A DNA stretch of 64,000 nt from Alkalihalobacillus deserti (lineage in GTDB: Bacteria > Bacillota > Bacilli > Bacillales > Bacillaceae_D). The translations under genes and the position numbers were made by a program. The first letter of the stretch is position 1. Each line of letters opens with the position of its first letter. The stretch lies in NCBI RefSeq assembly GCF_020734105.1, contig NZ_JAJAFR010000006.1, forward strand, positions 186,001 to 250,000, read 5' to 3'. The notes beneath the pieces were generated by a model that did not search any database, was not told the origin of the DNA, and saw nothing but the letters and a program-made list of their open reading frames with translations. Positions 9,574 through 18,226 of the stretch are shown one piece after another.

Positions 9574-10902
9574 GTGCGTAGCTATCTCGTTTTACTAATG
9601 TGTTTCCTGTTTCTCATTCAGTATTTTGCCAATGTCGTATGGATCGGGAATTTCGTCGTCATCATGGCCATTCTCGCGTTTATTGCAAGTGCGATAAACG
9701 CGAGCGGATTTCCAAGGATTATTGCGATCATTATGATGGGAACAGGGATGTTATTAGAAATTAACAAAGGTACAGGACTAGAAGGAATTAGCCAAGGCAT
9801 TTTATTAATTTTGCCATTACTTTGTCTTGTTACCCTCGCACCGCTTCTTTCGCTTCCCCTCAAATTAGGAGGGTATTTTCAATCGGTTGATTCGTTGCTA
9901 CGCAACTTATTACACCATCCGAGACAATTATTTGCCGGGATTACGACGATTCTTTTTATCTTAAGTCCGATCTTAAACTTAGGTTCTGTTAGAATCATCA
10001 ATGAATTTCTAACGGATCTTAAGCTACCCTCGGCCATGTCAGCTAAAAGTTATTTAATTGGTTTTTCGACGGCATTGTTGTGGTCGCCCTATTTCGCTTC
10101 CGTCTCACTAGTTCTTTACTATTTAGGAATGTCGGTAGGGACATATATTCTATACGGAATCAGCTTATCGTTTCTTTCCCTAGTTATCGGGAATTTACTA
10201 TTCTTTTTGTGGGAGCGGAGCCATCCACTCACCAAAAGTTCTATTCCAGAAAAGCCGCTTGATAGGAAGCATCAAAAGCAACTCGTACAACTGGCTTTAT
10301 TTGTCGTAATTCTTATGACTTCGTCTCTAACAATAGAGTATCTAACGAAGTGGTCAATGATTGTTATCGTTAGTTTAATTTCGATTATATTGCCTTTAAT
10401 ATGGGGAATGATTACTGGGTGGAACCGAATAAATCCGATGTTAATCCAATTTCGTGATCAATCGGTACCGATGATGAGCAACGAAATTACGCTTTTTATG
10501 AGCGCAGGTTTGCTGGCGCATGCAATTCAAGGAACGCGTTTCGCCAATACAATTAGTGAGTACTTAACTGTAATTGCCCATCAATCATTCTTGCTATTTG
10601 CTTTAGCTGTAATGGCTATTGTGTTAGTTGTGACATATGTTGGCATTCATCAAATCGCCGTAGTTGCGGCCCTAGCGATGCAATTAAACGCTCATGAATT
10701 AGGAATAAGCAATCTCGCTCTTGCGATGCTTTTATTACTTACTTGGTCCATTTCATCGTCTTTAAGTCCTTTTTCTGGTTTGAATTTAATGGTTAGTCGA
10801 ATTGCCGGAATATCTGGAGTAGAAACAGGTCTTCGTGCAAATGGTTTGCACTTATCGATCATGGCAGTTTTAGGAATCGGTATTATTATGTTTATTATTT
10901 AA
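9574..10902 (+). CDS. polytopic membrane protein, possible organic-acid transporter
   Basis: About 442 residues with eleven or twelve hydrophobic segments and no recognised motif. The layout resembles ion-transporter superfamily permeases (two halves, each ending in a Ser/Gly/Pro-rich segment: LLWSPYFASVS in the first half, SSSLSPFSGLN in the second), but I cannot name the family. GTG at 9574 is preferred because AAGGATG lies seven bases before it; ATG at 9565 directly abuts the ribosome site. Standing 95 bases behind garD, it may move aldarates or a product of their breakdown. It could also be unrelated to the locus. Confidence 0.6.
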   Translation: MRSYLVLLMCFLFLIQYFANVVWIGNFVVIMAILAFIASAINASGFPRIIAIIMMGTGMLLEINKGTGLEGISQGILLILPLLCLVTLAPLLSLPLKLGGYFQSVDSLLRNLLHHPRQLFAGITTILFILSPILNLGSVRIINEFLTDLKLPSAMSAKSYLIGFSTALLWSPYFASVSLVLYYLGMSVGTYILYGISLSFLSLVIGNLLFFLWERSHPLTKSSIPEKPLDRKHQKQLVQLALFVVILMTSSLTIEYLTKWSMIVIVSLISIILPLIWGMITGWNRINPMLIQFRDQSVPMMSNEITLFMSAGLLAHAIQGTRFANTISEYLTVIAHQSFLLFALAVMAIVLVVTYVGIHQIAVVAALAMQLNAHELGISNLALAMLLLLTWSISSSLSPFSGLNLMVSRIAGISGVETGLRANGLHLSIMAVLGIGIIMFII

Positions 10903-10950
10903 TTAGTCCAGTCCCCTTCTAGAGCAAGCCGTAAAGGAAATAAACCAAAG

Positions 10951-10980
10951 AAAGGATGACTCATTTTGAGTCATCCTTTT
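10951..10980 (+). terminator. strong terminator closing the sugar-acid locus
   Basis: Stem AAAGGATGACTCA / TGAGTCATCCTTTT with a 3-base loop. A clean boundary before yunF. Confidence 0.85.
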
Positions 10981-11083
10981 ACTAATGAAGGGCTTCTAGA
11001 TTTTTATTTAGTTAATTTTATGTGAGGTTGGCTTTATCTCAGGTACAATGTAGGTAATGTAATCATTAAAGGAGCTGTTAAAA

Positions 11084-11929
11084 ATGATCTACATAGGCTT
11101 AGCAGGCTGGGGCGATCATGATGATCTGTATACAGTAGCAAGCAGACAATCTAAGTTAGAAATCTATGCAGGCCATTATCCAATTGTAGAAGTTGATGCA
11201 TCTTTCTACGCTGTACAACCTATTCGGAATATGGAAAAGTGGGTTCGGGAAACACCGCAAACTTTTCAATTTGTCGTAAAAGCCTATCAAGGAATGACGG
11301 GGCATCAAAAAGGCTTTGCTCCTTTTGAAACGAAAGAAGAGATGTTTCAGGCGTTCCGTTTATCGCTTGAGCCTTTCCTTCAAGCTAGAAAATTAGCGAT
11401 GGTACTCTGCCAGTTTCCACCGTGGTTCGATTGTAAAAAAGAACACGTGCAGTGGATTCGGTATGTGAAAGAACAATTAAAAGAGATACCAGTTGCACTT
11501 GAGTTTAGACATCGCTCTTGGTTTGATGGGGAGATGTATAGAAAAACGCTTCAATTTATGAAGGAAGAAGGATGGATTCATAGCATTTGTGATGAACCTC
11601 AAGCGGGGATGCGGTCGATTCCCATTGTACTAGAAGCCACACATGACGATAAAACGTTAATTCGTTTTCATGGTCGGAATGTACATGGATGGAATGATCC
11701 TGGTGATGGTACGTGGCGAGACGTACGATATTTATATCAATACAATTTGGAAGAATTACAAGAATGGCAGGAACGACTCAAGCTTTTAGCCTTACAAACA
11801 AAAGATATTTATATTGTGTTCAACAATAATTCTGGTGGAGATGCTGCTGAGAATGCTAAACAGCTGATTGATTTACTGAAAATTGACTATCAAGGTCTTG
11901 CACCTAGACAATTAGATCTATTTTCTTGA
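11084..11929 (+). CDS. yunF: DUF72 family protein, YunF-like
   Basis: 281 residues. The opening IYIGLAGWGDHDDLY and the later VEVDASFYAVQ, EFRHRSWF and YIVFNNNSGGDAAENA are the landmarks of DUF72 (YecE-like), a TIM-barrel family of unknown reaction. AAGGAG precedes the start. It is followed by yunE, yunD and yunC homologs, the same set that clusters in Bacillus subtilis, which supports the assignment. No signal peptide or membrane segment, so it is cytoplasmic. Confidence 0.85.
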   Translation: MIYIGLAGWGDHDDLYTVASRQSKLEIYAGHYPIVEVDASFYAVQPIRNMEKWVRETPQTFQFVVKAYQGMTGHQKGFAPFETKEEMFQAFRLSLEPFLQARKLAMVLCQFPPWFDCKKEHVQWIRYVKEQLKEIPVALEFRHRSWFDGEMYRKTLQFMKEEGWIHSICDEPQAGMRSIPIVLEATHDDKTLIRFHGRNVHGWNDPGDGTWRDVRYLYQYNLEELQEWQERLKLLALQTKDIYIVFNNNSGGDAAENAKQLIDLLKIDYQGLAPRQLDLFS

Positions 11930-11982
11930 TAATAGAAGAGATGATATGATATGAACTTAATGAAGAAGTAGGTGTGAATAAG

Positions 11983-12791
11983 ATGGTTTGGTTGATACTA
12001 GTAATAGTCGGCTTTGTAGGTGGAACAGTTGGGAGTCTTATGGGGCTTGGCGGAGGAATCATTGTCGTTCCTTCTTTATTATTACTTGCAAGCTTGTCTT
12101 TAATAGATATCACACCGCAAGTTGCAGTTGGGAGTTCGCTTGTCATTATGATCGTAACGGGATTTTCAGCAACGATCGCTTATGTGAAGCAAAAGAAAGT
12201 TGATTATAAGAGTGGTCTGCTCTTTTTTTGTGCAAGTGGTCCGGTGCGATTGTTGGTACTTGGCTAAATCGAGGTTTTGATGCTGATTCTTTTCAATTGT
12301 TTTTAGGGATCTTTATTTTACTGGTTTCGGTTGTTTTGTTTATTCGCAGCCGACTCACCCCAAAACTATATACGAAAAAAAGAATAGAACGTACCTATAT
12401 CGATCAAGAAGGAACTACCTATACATATAGCTATAACGTGTTACCGGCTTTAATGCTTTCTTTTGTTGTTGGGATGTTATCAGGTTTATTTGGAATTGGT
12501 GGCGGCTCGCTCATGGTACCAGCGATGATGATTCTCTTTCATTTTCCTCCGCATATAGCCGTAGCAACTTCGATGTTTATGATCTTATTATCGGCATTTG
12601 CCGGCTCTCTAGCACATATAATTTTAGGAAATGTTGAGTGGTTTTATATACTTGCTCTTTTACCTGGAGCATGGTTTGGTGGGCTAACCGGAGCTGCGAT
12701 CAATCGTCGATTATCAAGTGACAGTTTAGTCCTTGTTCTTCGAATCGTATTGATATTTGTTGCGCTTAGACTCATATACGAGGGTTTGTGA
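11983..12791 (+). pseudogene. yunE: TauE/SafE-family permease YunE, frameshifted
   Basis: Two overlapping frames together make one TauE/SafE (sulfite exporter-like) permease. The first part runs from ATG 11983 and carries GSLMGLGGGIIVVPSL, the family's first repeat. The second part carries GLFGIGGGSLMVPAM, the second repeat, and ends at 12791. The join is near 12238-12243: the family pattern ...ASGP-GAIVG needs one more G in the run after GGTCC. So a single base is missing, either a true mutation or a sequencing error. About eight membrane segments in total. It lies between yunF and yunD in the conserved order. Confidence 0.8.
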
Positions 12792-12817
12792 GTAGTTTAG
12801 GAAGGAGGAATTAAATT

Positions 12818-14179
12818 TTGGCGATCAAGCAACTAACTATATTTCATACAAATGATATCCATAGCTGTTTTGATAATTGGTCTCAAACAGTTGCGTATAT
12901 TAAGAAAAACAGAGATGAAAACACGCTTTATTTAGAATTGGGAGACCATACCGATCGAAGCAATGCCCTGACAGAAGCGACATATGGAAAGGGAAATGTC
13001 GAGCTGTTAAATGAGGCCGGTGTTGATTACGGAACCATTGGAAACAATGAAGGAATTACGTTTTCAAAAGATCAGTTAGAGTCTTTATATGAACAAGCTA
13101 CTTTTCCTGTTATTGTAGCGAATGTGTTCAGTGAGAATGAAGCTCGTCCGAAGTGGATGAAGCCATTTGTGATACATACAATGAAGAGTGGGTTGAAAAT
13201 AGGAGTAATTGGAATCACAGCACCTTTCTCTCGTTTTTATGAACAGTTGGGGTGGAAGGTAAAAGCTCCTTTACCCTTGCTAAAAGAGCTTTTACCTCAA
13301 GTAAGAAAGCAAGCTGATATTGTTATTTTTATGTCTCACTTAGGGTTAACAAAGGACGAAGAAATCGCCGAAAGAATTTCGGGAATTGATGTGATTTTAG
13401 GGGCCCATACTCATCATGTACTTCCTAATGGAAAGTGGGTTGGGGATACATTGATAGCTCAGACGGGAAAGCATGGTGCTTTTCTGGGAAAAGTAACTTT
13501 AGATTATGATGATTCTGTACATAGAATTAAACAGAGGCAAGCCAGTTTATTGGATTTGAAAGAGAAACCGAAAGATTTGGATACGGATAAAATACTAGAA
13601 CGAATGAAAGTACAAGCATCGGAAATTCTAAGTGAGCCGATTGCGGTGATTCCGAAGCCTCTACCGGTTCACTGGCAAAAACAAACGGAATTTGGCCAAC
13701 TTCTTTGTGATGCGGTCACCGAGTGGTGTGGAAAAGAGATCGGTATGTTAAATGCAGGAGTCCTGCTTGAATCCCTTGAACAAGGAGTTGTAACAAAAGC
13801 AGATATTCATCGTATTTGTCCGCATCCTATTAATCCTTGTACTGTGAAAGTAACAGGTGCGCAACTTGAGAAAACGATTAAGAGGGCGCTGACAAAAGAA
13901 TTGACTGATCTAGAACTGAAGGGTTTTGGTTTCCGTGGAAAAATACTTGGTGTCATGCTTTTTACAGGTATTGAGATCGAACAACAGTCTAGTATGATCC
14001 AAATAAAAGTTCTTAATAAGCCACTTAATAAAGAAAAAGTCTATTCAGTAGCGACACTGGATATGTATACATTTGGATATTTGTTCCCAGATTTCTCCGA
14101 TTCCACGGAGAAACAGTATTTTATGCCTGAATTTTTGCGAGATGTATTGGCGTGGAAGCTAACGCAAAAATGGGCATAA
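12818..14179 (+). CDS. yunD: metallophosphoesterase / 5'-nucleotidase family protein YunD
   Basis: 453 residues, TTG start behind GGAAGGAGG. The N-terminal metallophosphoesterase domain shows the full metal-binding set: FHTNDIH, LELGDHTDRS, IGNNEG, MSHLG and GAHTHH. The C-terminal part is the 5'-nucleotidase substrate domain (about residues 275-440). Unlike exported UshA-type enzymes it has no signal peptide, so it is cytoplasmic; the natural substrate is unknown. It is 26 bases behind yunE. The dispersed-repeat cluster begins just after its stop codon. Confidence 0.88.
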   Translation: MAIKQLTIFHTNDIHSCFDNWSQTVAYIKKNRDENTLYLELGDHTDRSNALTEATYGKGNVELLNEAGVDYGTIGNNEGITFSKDQLESLYEQATFPVIVANVFSENEARPKWMKPFVIHTMKSGLKIGVIGITAPFSRFYEQLGWKVKAPLPLLKELLPQVRKQADIVIFMSHLGLTKDEEIAERISGIDVILGAHTHHVLPNGKWVGDTLIAQTGKHGAFLGKVTLDYDDSVHRIKQRQASLLDLKEKPKDLDTDKILERMKVQASEILSEPIAVIPKPLPVHWQKQTEFGQLLCDAVTEWCGKEIGMLNAGVLLESLEQGVVTKADIHRICPHPINPCTVKVTGAQLEKTIKRALTKELTDLELKGFGFRGKILGVMLFTGIEIEQQSSMIQIKVLNKPLNKEKVYSVATLDMYTFGYLFPDFSDSTEKQYFMPEFLRDVLAWKLTQKWA

Positions 14180-14194
14180 AGAGTGGTTTTAAGA

Positions 14195-14612
14195 AAGTGT
14201 GGAACTATCTTTCTGGCGCACTTATGAGAACCCCGCTCCTAGGGTTCTTAAGAACAGGTAGCAGTTCCGCACAGTTTCGAGGAAGTGGCAATGGCTCCAC
14301 ACGTTGCGCGCCTGCTATGAGAAACCCACTCATAGCAGGCTTTAAAACAAAGCAACGGTTCCGCTCATTGCTTCAAGGGCATTGAAAAGGTGAAAATCGT
14401 ACCTTTTTCAATGCCCTTGGAAAAACGCCCTTTTTGTTTCATTATAGGCACTGGCTCCACAAGCTACACGCCCCCTATGAGAAACCCGCTCATAGGGTTC
14501 TTAAGAGCAGGTAGCAGTTCCGCACAGTGCTTCAAGGGCACTGAAAAAGGTGAAAATCGTACCTTTTTCAGCCCTTGGAAAAACGCCCTTTTTGAACTAG
14601 CTCTTAATTTAG
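14195..14612 (+). repeat. cluster of three tandem nested-palindrome repeat units
   Basis: Unit 1 (14195-14274, degenerate), unit 2 (14275-14434) and unit 3 (14435-14612). Each has a left arm like GCAATGGCTCCACACGTTGC, a central hairpin with the loop around GAGAAACCC (unit 2: 14311-14339; unit 3: 14472-14497), and a right arm like CGGTTCCGCTCATTGCTTC. Units 2 and 3 then carry a long stem around GTACCTTTTTCA. Short open frames here are by-products of the repeats. Other copies lie at 28204, 34765, 50899, 53713, 60990 and 61176. Confidence 0.85.
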
Positions 14613-14682
14613 GTTCACGCCATTTAGAATCCTTTCATATCGTACTAATGAGATAGAGCGAATGAAAGGGAGGGTATGATTG

Positions 14683-14985
14683 ATGCTTGAAATGAACCCA
14701 ATTCAAATTCAAGGCGAAACGTTTATTGCCGTTACATTAAAACTTCCTAAAACTAATTTTATGGCAGTTATGAATGATACAGGATACATTATGTGTGGAG
14801 CACTAGATGTTGCGCTTTTAAATGAAAAATTAAAGGATCGTAAAATTGTTGCAGGTCGAGCAGTTGGTGTAAGAACAATTGATCAACTATTAGAGGCCCC
14901 TTTAGAATCTGTTACTTTAGAAGCCGAGCAGTTAGGTATTCATGTTGGTATGAAAGGAAAAGATGCTTTATTAAAAATGAAATAG
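14683..14985 (+). CDS. yunC: YunC, DUF1805 protein
   Basis: 100 residues from ATG 14683, eight bases behind AAAGGGAGGG. The sequence KLPKTNFMAVMNDTGYIMCGALDVALLNEKL and GRAVGVRTIDQLL is the DUF1805 signature and matches the Bacillus YunC pattern along its whole length. Function unknown; small soluble protein. Separated from yunD by the repeat cluster, so it probably has its own promoter. A terminator follows at 14996. Confidence 0.9.
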   Translation: MLEMNPIQIQGETFIAVTLKLPKTNFMAVMNDTGYIMCGALDVALLNEKLKDRKIVAGRAVGVRTIDQLLEAPLESVTLEAEQLGIHVGMKGKDALLKMK

Positions 14986-14995
14986 AACGTTCAAA

Positions 14996-15030
14996 ATAGA
15001 GTAGTCATTATGGACTACTCTATTTAAAAA
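14996..15030 (+). terminator. terminator after yunC
   Basis: Stem ATAGAGTAGTC / GACTACTCTAT with a 5-base loop and short T tail. Confidence 0.7.
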
Positions 15031-15050
15031 TATCAATATTTATTGCTATG

Positions 15051-15085
15051 AAATGAAAAATTTCGACAAATTTTTCATTTTTTAA
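15051..15085 (+). terminator. second terminator-like hairpin upstream of the HD-GYP gene
   Basis: Stem AAATGAAAAATTT / AAATTTTTCATTT around CGAC, followed by TTT. Between here and 15340 there is also a weak stem (15212-15247, TCGAAAAT / ATTTTCGA, then GTTTTCTT). I see no riboswitch core in this 350-base gap. Confidence 0.6.
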
Positions 15086-15340
15086 AGAAAATTCGCCTAG
15101 AATGGAAGGTTTTACTTGCAGACTCTTCTTAATGATGTAAACTTAATAGTAGATAATTCCTACTAAAACAATATTCAAACATTTTGAGACATGGCAGCTG
15201 CGTCTATTTATGTCGAAAATTGGCACTTGTTGGAAATGATTTTCGAGTTTTCTTAAGTCTATGAAACGAAGCAGCAACTAGTTAAGTTAGACATTCGCCT
15301 TGTTTTCTGCTTATTGAATATCAACGAAAAGGAGAACTCC

Positions 15341-16447
15341 ATGAGGTTAGTTTCTACTCGCTCTGTAACGGCAGGATCTAAACTTGCTAAACCAATATAT
15401 AATGATAATGGACAAGTCCTCTTATTTCAAGGAGCAGAGCTTACAGATCGTGTTCTTAATCGTTTAAGTCAGTTAGGCTTTACTTTTATTTATGTTCAAG
15501 ATGAACGAACAGATGATATAGATATAGAAAATGTTGTAAGAGAAGAGACGAAACGTAAAGCTGTTAAAACGATTAAGAAAGAGTTTCAAGTCATTGCGAA
15601 CGATTTGAATCTTAAAAAAACGTTTAACGGTGATCACTTAAGTAAAGATTTTTCTAAAGTAATCAAGGCTATTTTATCTGATATTAAAGAGAATGAGAAT
15701 GCGTTGACCATCTTATCGGATATGTTCGTTTATGATAGCTATATATTCACTCATTCGCTTAATGTAACGGTCTATACGTTAGGGCTAGCAGTCGAGTTAG
15801 GTTTTAATGATAAACAAATGATGGATATTGGGATGGGTGCTTTACTTCATGACGTTGGGAAGATGGCTATTCCAGTTGAGGTGTTAAATAAACCAGGACG
15901 TTTAAATGATGAAGAGTTCAGTATCATTCAGACTCATGCCAAAGCGGGCTTTGATATGCTAAGAAATGCTCCTAATCTTTCATTGCTTACAGCGCATTGT
16001 GCCTATCAGCATCATGAACGGTTGGATGGAACTGGTTATCCACAAGGACTTAAGGACAATCAAATTCATTACTATGCAAAGATAATGGCGATTGCTGATG
16101 TATTTGATGCGGTTACTTCCAATCGAATTTACCGGAAATCGATGCTACCTCATGAAGGATTGGAGCTGTTATATGCTGGCGTTGGAAAACAATTTGACAA
16201 GACGCTTGTTGAAGCATTTAGACGAACGATTGCGGTTTATCCAGCTGGATTAAAAGTGAAATTAAGTGATGGAAGAATGGCGATTGTAGTCAAACAAAAT
16301 AAACAATTGAGTACCCATCCTGTTGTTCGTATTATTGAAGAAAATAATATTGAGATTTCACCTTCATACGATGTCGATTTAATGAAACAATTAAATGTAA
16401 CGATTGTTGAGACAGAAACTACGTTAGCGGCAAGCAGTTTAGTTTAA
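15341..16447 (+). CDS. HD-GYP domain protein, predicted c-di-GMP phosphodiesterase
   Basis: 368 residues. The first 120 residues form a DUF3391-like N-terminal region. The HD-GYP domain follows with HSLNVTVYTLGLA, LLHDVGK (HD near residue 170), HHERLDGTGYP (GYP near 232) and IADVFDAVTSNR, all needed for c-di-GMP hydrolysis. No membrane segment. ATG 15341 is set by AAAGGAG; the frame extends nine codons further upstream without a ribosome site. It stands alone between terminators, so the process it controls cannot be read from the context. Confidence 0.88.
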   Translation: MRLVSTRSVTAGSKLAKPIYNDNGQVLLFQGAELTDRVLNRLSQLGFTFIYVQDERTDDIDIENVVREETKRKAVKTIKKEFQVIANDLNLKKTFNGDHLSKDFSKVIKAILSDIKENENALTILSDMFVYDSYIFTHSLNVTVYTLGLAVELGFNDKQMMDIGMGALLHDVGKMAIPVEVLNKPGRLNDEEFSIIQTHAKAGFDMLRNAPNLSLLTAHCAYQHHERLDGTGYPQGLKDNQIHYYAKIMAIADVFDAVTSNRIYRKSMLPHEGLELLYAGVGKQFDKTLVEAFRRTIAVYPAGLKVKLSDGRMAIVVKQNKQLSTHPVVRIIEENNIEISPSYDVDLMKQLNVTIVETETTLAASSLV

Positions 16448-16454
16448 TCGTTTA

Positions 16455-16491
16455 TGAAAGCCTTTGTGTAACTTACGAGGGCTTTTTTTGT
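16455..16491 (+). terminator. terminator after the HD-GYP gene
   Basis: AAAGCC and GGGCTTT pair around a 16-base loop, followed by seven T. Confidence 0.65.
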
Positions 16492-16639
16492 TGATAGTAG
16501 ATGACTGAAATGTCAAATAAACACCTTTTTTTGGATGGTTTGGTGATTACTAGTTTAATTGTTTGAAAATGTGCCTATTAAGTTGTAAATTTAAAAAGAT
16601 ATATATAGAATAGAGAGTGATCCAACAAATGGAAAAGGT

Positions 16640-16662
16640 GTTAGGCAAATTACATTTGCTAA
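16640..16662 (+). promoter_or_regulatory. palindrome in the leader of the TAXI transporter
   Basis: GTTAGGCAAAT and ATTTGCTAAC form an imperfect inverted repeat about 37 bases before the start codon. It could be an operator or a leader stem; nothing in the sequence decides. Confidence 0.35.
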
Positions 16663-16698
16663 CAATAAAATTTAGAAGAAATAAGGGGGAATTTTTAC

Positions 16699-17709
16699 AT
16701 GAAGAAGATCAGTTTTTTAATGATGCTAGCTCTTATGCTCGTACTAGCTGCATGTGGTGGTGCACAAGAGCCTGCAGAACCAACTGACGACGGTGCTGAT
16801 ACGACTAAAGAAGCAGAAGGGGACGATACGGCTCGTGAATTCACAGATATCGCAATTATGACAGGTGGAGAGCAAGGTACATACTTCCCACTTGGAGCGG
16901 CACTTGCAAACAACATTATTAATGCTCACATTGAAAACGTTGATGCTGCTTCATTCGCATCTGGTGCTTCTGTTGTTAATATTAACGGAATCATTGATGG
17001 CGATGCAGATCTTGCTTTAGTTCAAAATGATGTAGCTTACTATGCTGCAGAGGGTATTAATATGTTTGAAGAAGATGGTGCTCTAGAAGGCTTCCAAGGG
17101 ATTGCTACTCTTTATCCTGAAGTGATTCAAATCATTACAGCCGCTGACAGTGGTATTGAAACGATTGAAGACTTAGTAGATAAGCGTGTTGCAGTCGGTG
17201 ACTTAGGATCAGGTGCTGAAATCAATGCAAGACAAATTCTTGAAGTACATGACATCACATATGATGACATTAGTCCAGAATACATGAGCTTTGGTGATGC
17301 TGCTAATGGAATTCAAGATGGTAACATTGATGCAGCTTTCATTACAGCTGGATTACCTACTGGTGCAGTGGAAGCTCTTAAAGCATCAAAAGACATTAAC
17401 GTTATTGCGATTAGTTCAGAGAAACTGGCTGAGCTAGCGGAAGCTTATCCGTACTATACAGAGTTCACTATTCCTGGTGACACATACGGAACTGAGGATA
17501 CAACAACAGCTGCTGTACTTGCTATGCTAGTTGTGTCTTCTGAAATGGACGAAGATCTTGTCTATGACATTACGAAGGCTATGTTTGAAAACTCTGATGC
17601 TTTCAGTAATGCTCACCAACAAGGTGCGAACATTACGTTAGATACAGCATTAGATGGCATGTCTATCGACGTTCATCCAGGTGCACAACGTTTTTATGAT
17701 GAGCAATAA
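16699..17709 (+). CDS. TAXI-family TRAP transporter binding lipoprotein
   Basis: 336 residues. Signal peptide with lipobox VLAACGG (Cys about residue 19), an acidic linker, then the TAXI core: IAIMTGGEQGTYFPLG, VNINGIIDGDADLALVQNDVAYYA and KRVAVGDLGSGAEINAR. TAXI proteins bind small carboxylates for TRAP permeases. The partner genes (DUF1850 and fused permease) follow directly. Start follows AAGGGGG. Confidence 0.92.
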   Translation: MKKISFLMMLALMLVLAACGGAQEPAEPTDDGADTTKEAEGDDTAREFTDIAIMTGGEQGTYFPLGAALANNIINAHIENVDAASFASGASVVNINGIIDGDADLALVQNDVAYYAAEGINMFEEDGALEGFQGIATLYPEVIQIITAADSGIETIEDLVDKRVAVGDLGSGAEINARQILEVHDITYDDISPEYMSFGDAANGIQDGNIDAAFITAGLPTGAVEALKASKDINVIAISSEKLAELAEAYPYYTEFTIPGDTYGTEDTTTAAVLAMLVVSSEMDEDLVYDITKAMFENSDAFSNAHQQGANITLDTALDGMSIDVHPGAQRFYDEQ

Positions 17710-18190
17710 AAAAAAGTTTAGCAAAAAGGCATTGCTTTTAAGCACTGCCTTTTTGTTCCTTTTCATAGTGATCTACTTCATTTTGACTCCTAGTCAGCAG
17801 GATGAATACTTTTTACAGATTTACTTACCTTATGAGGATGTCGTTTTTTTTGAAACGCCTATTAAACCAGATGAAACTTTCTATCATGAGTATATCCATT
17901 CCGTTGAATTATCTCAGGTTCGAGAATATTTTAAAATAGATGATCATTATAATATGATAGCTACAGCGAGTTGGACGCAGTCATTTGGGGCCGGTCTACC
18001 TTATGAGAAAAGAGATGAACTAGAAATGAAAGAGGGCTTTATCGTCATTAAGCAGGAACGTTTAATAGAGCATTTAAATATGCTGCCGTCTGATCTGTTT
18101 CCACATGCTTTTTATGTAGGAGAGCAAACGGTTGATTTATCTGGCGAATTAAACGGAAAACGAATTCGAATCCAGGTGATAAAAAAATAA
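17696..18190 (+). CDS. DUF1850 protein of the TAXI-TRAP operon
   Basis: About 164 residues. One N-terminal membrane anchor (residues 12-30), then an extracellular part with FYHEYIHSVELSQVREYF and SFGAGLP, typical of DUF1850, a family almost always found between TAXI proteins and their permease. The start codon (17696 or 17699) overlaps the end of the TAXI gene by about 12 bases, indicating translational coupling. Its role in transport is not established. Confidence 0.85.
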   Translation: MMSNKKKFSKKALLLSTAFLFLFIVIYFILTPSQQDEYFLQIYLPYEDVVFFETPIKPDETFYHEYIHSVELSQVREYFKIDDHYNMIATASWTQSFGAGLPYEKRDELEMKEGFIVIKQERLIEHLNMLPSDLFPHAFYVGEQTVDLSGELNGKRIRIQVIKK

Positions 18191-18226
18191 AACGATAGTC
18201 TCTAAACTTGGAAGGGGTTGAATATA

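Noticed and set aside
14390..14656. Open frames of 77-88 codons within the repeat cluster
   Set aside because: They run through hairpins that are non-coding in the other copies, lack ribosome sites and are not alike between units.
15219..15236. TTGGCACTTGTTGGAA as a sigma-54 promoter for the HD-GYP gene
   Set aside because: The -12 GC is missing at the required ten-base distance; only the -24 half looks right.
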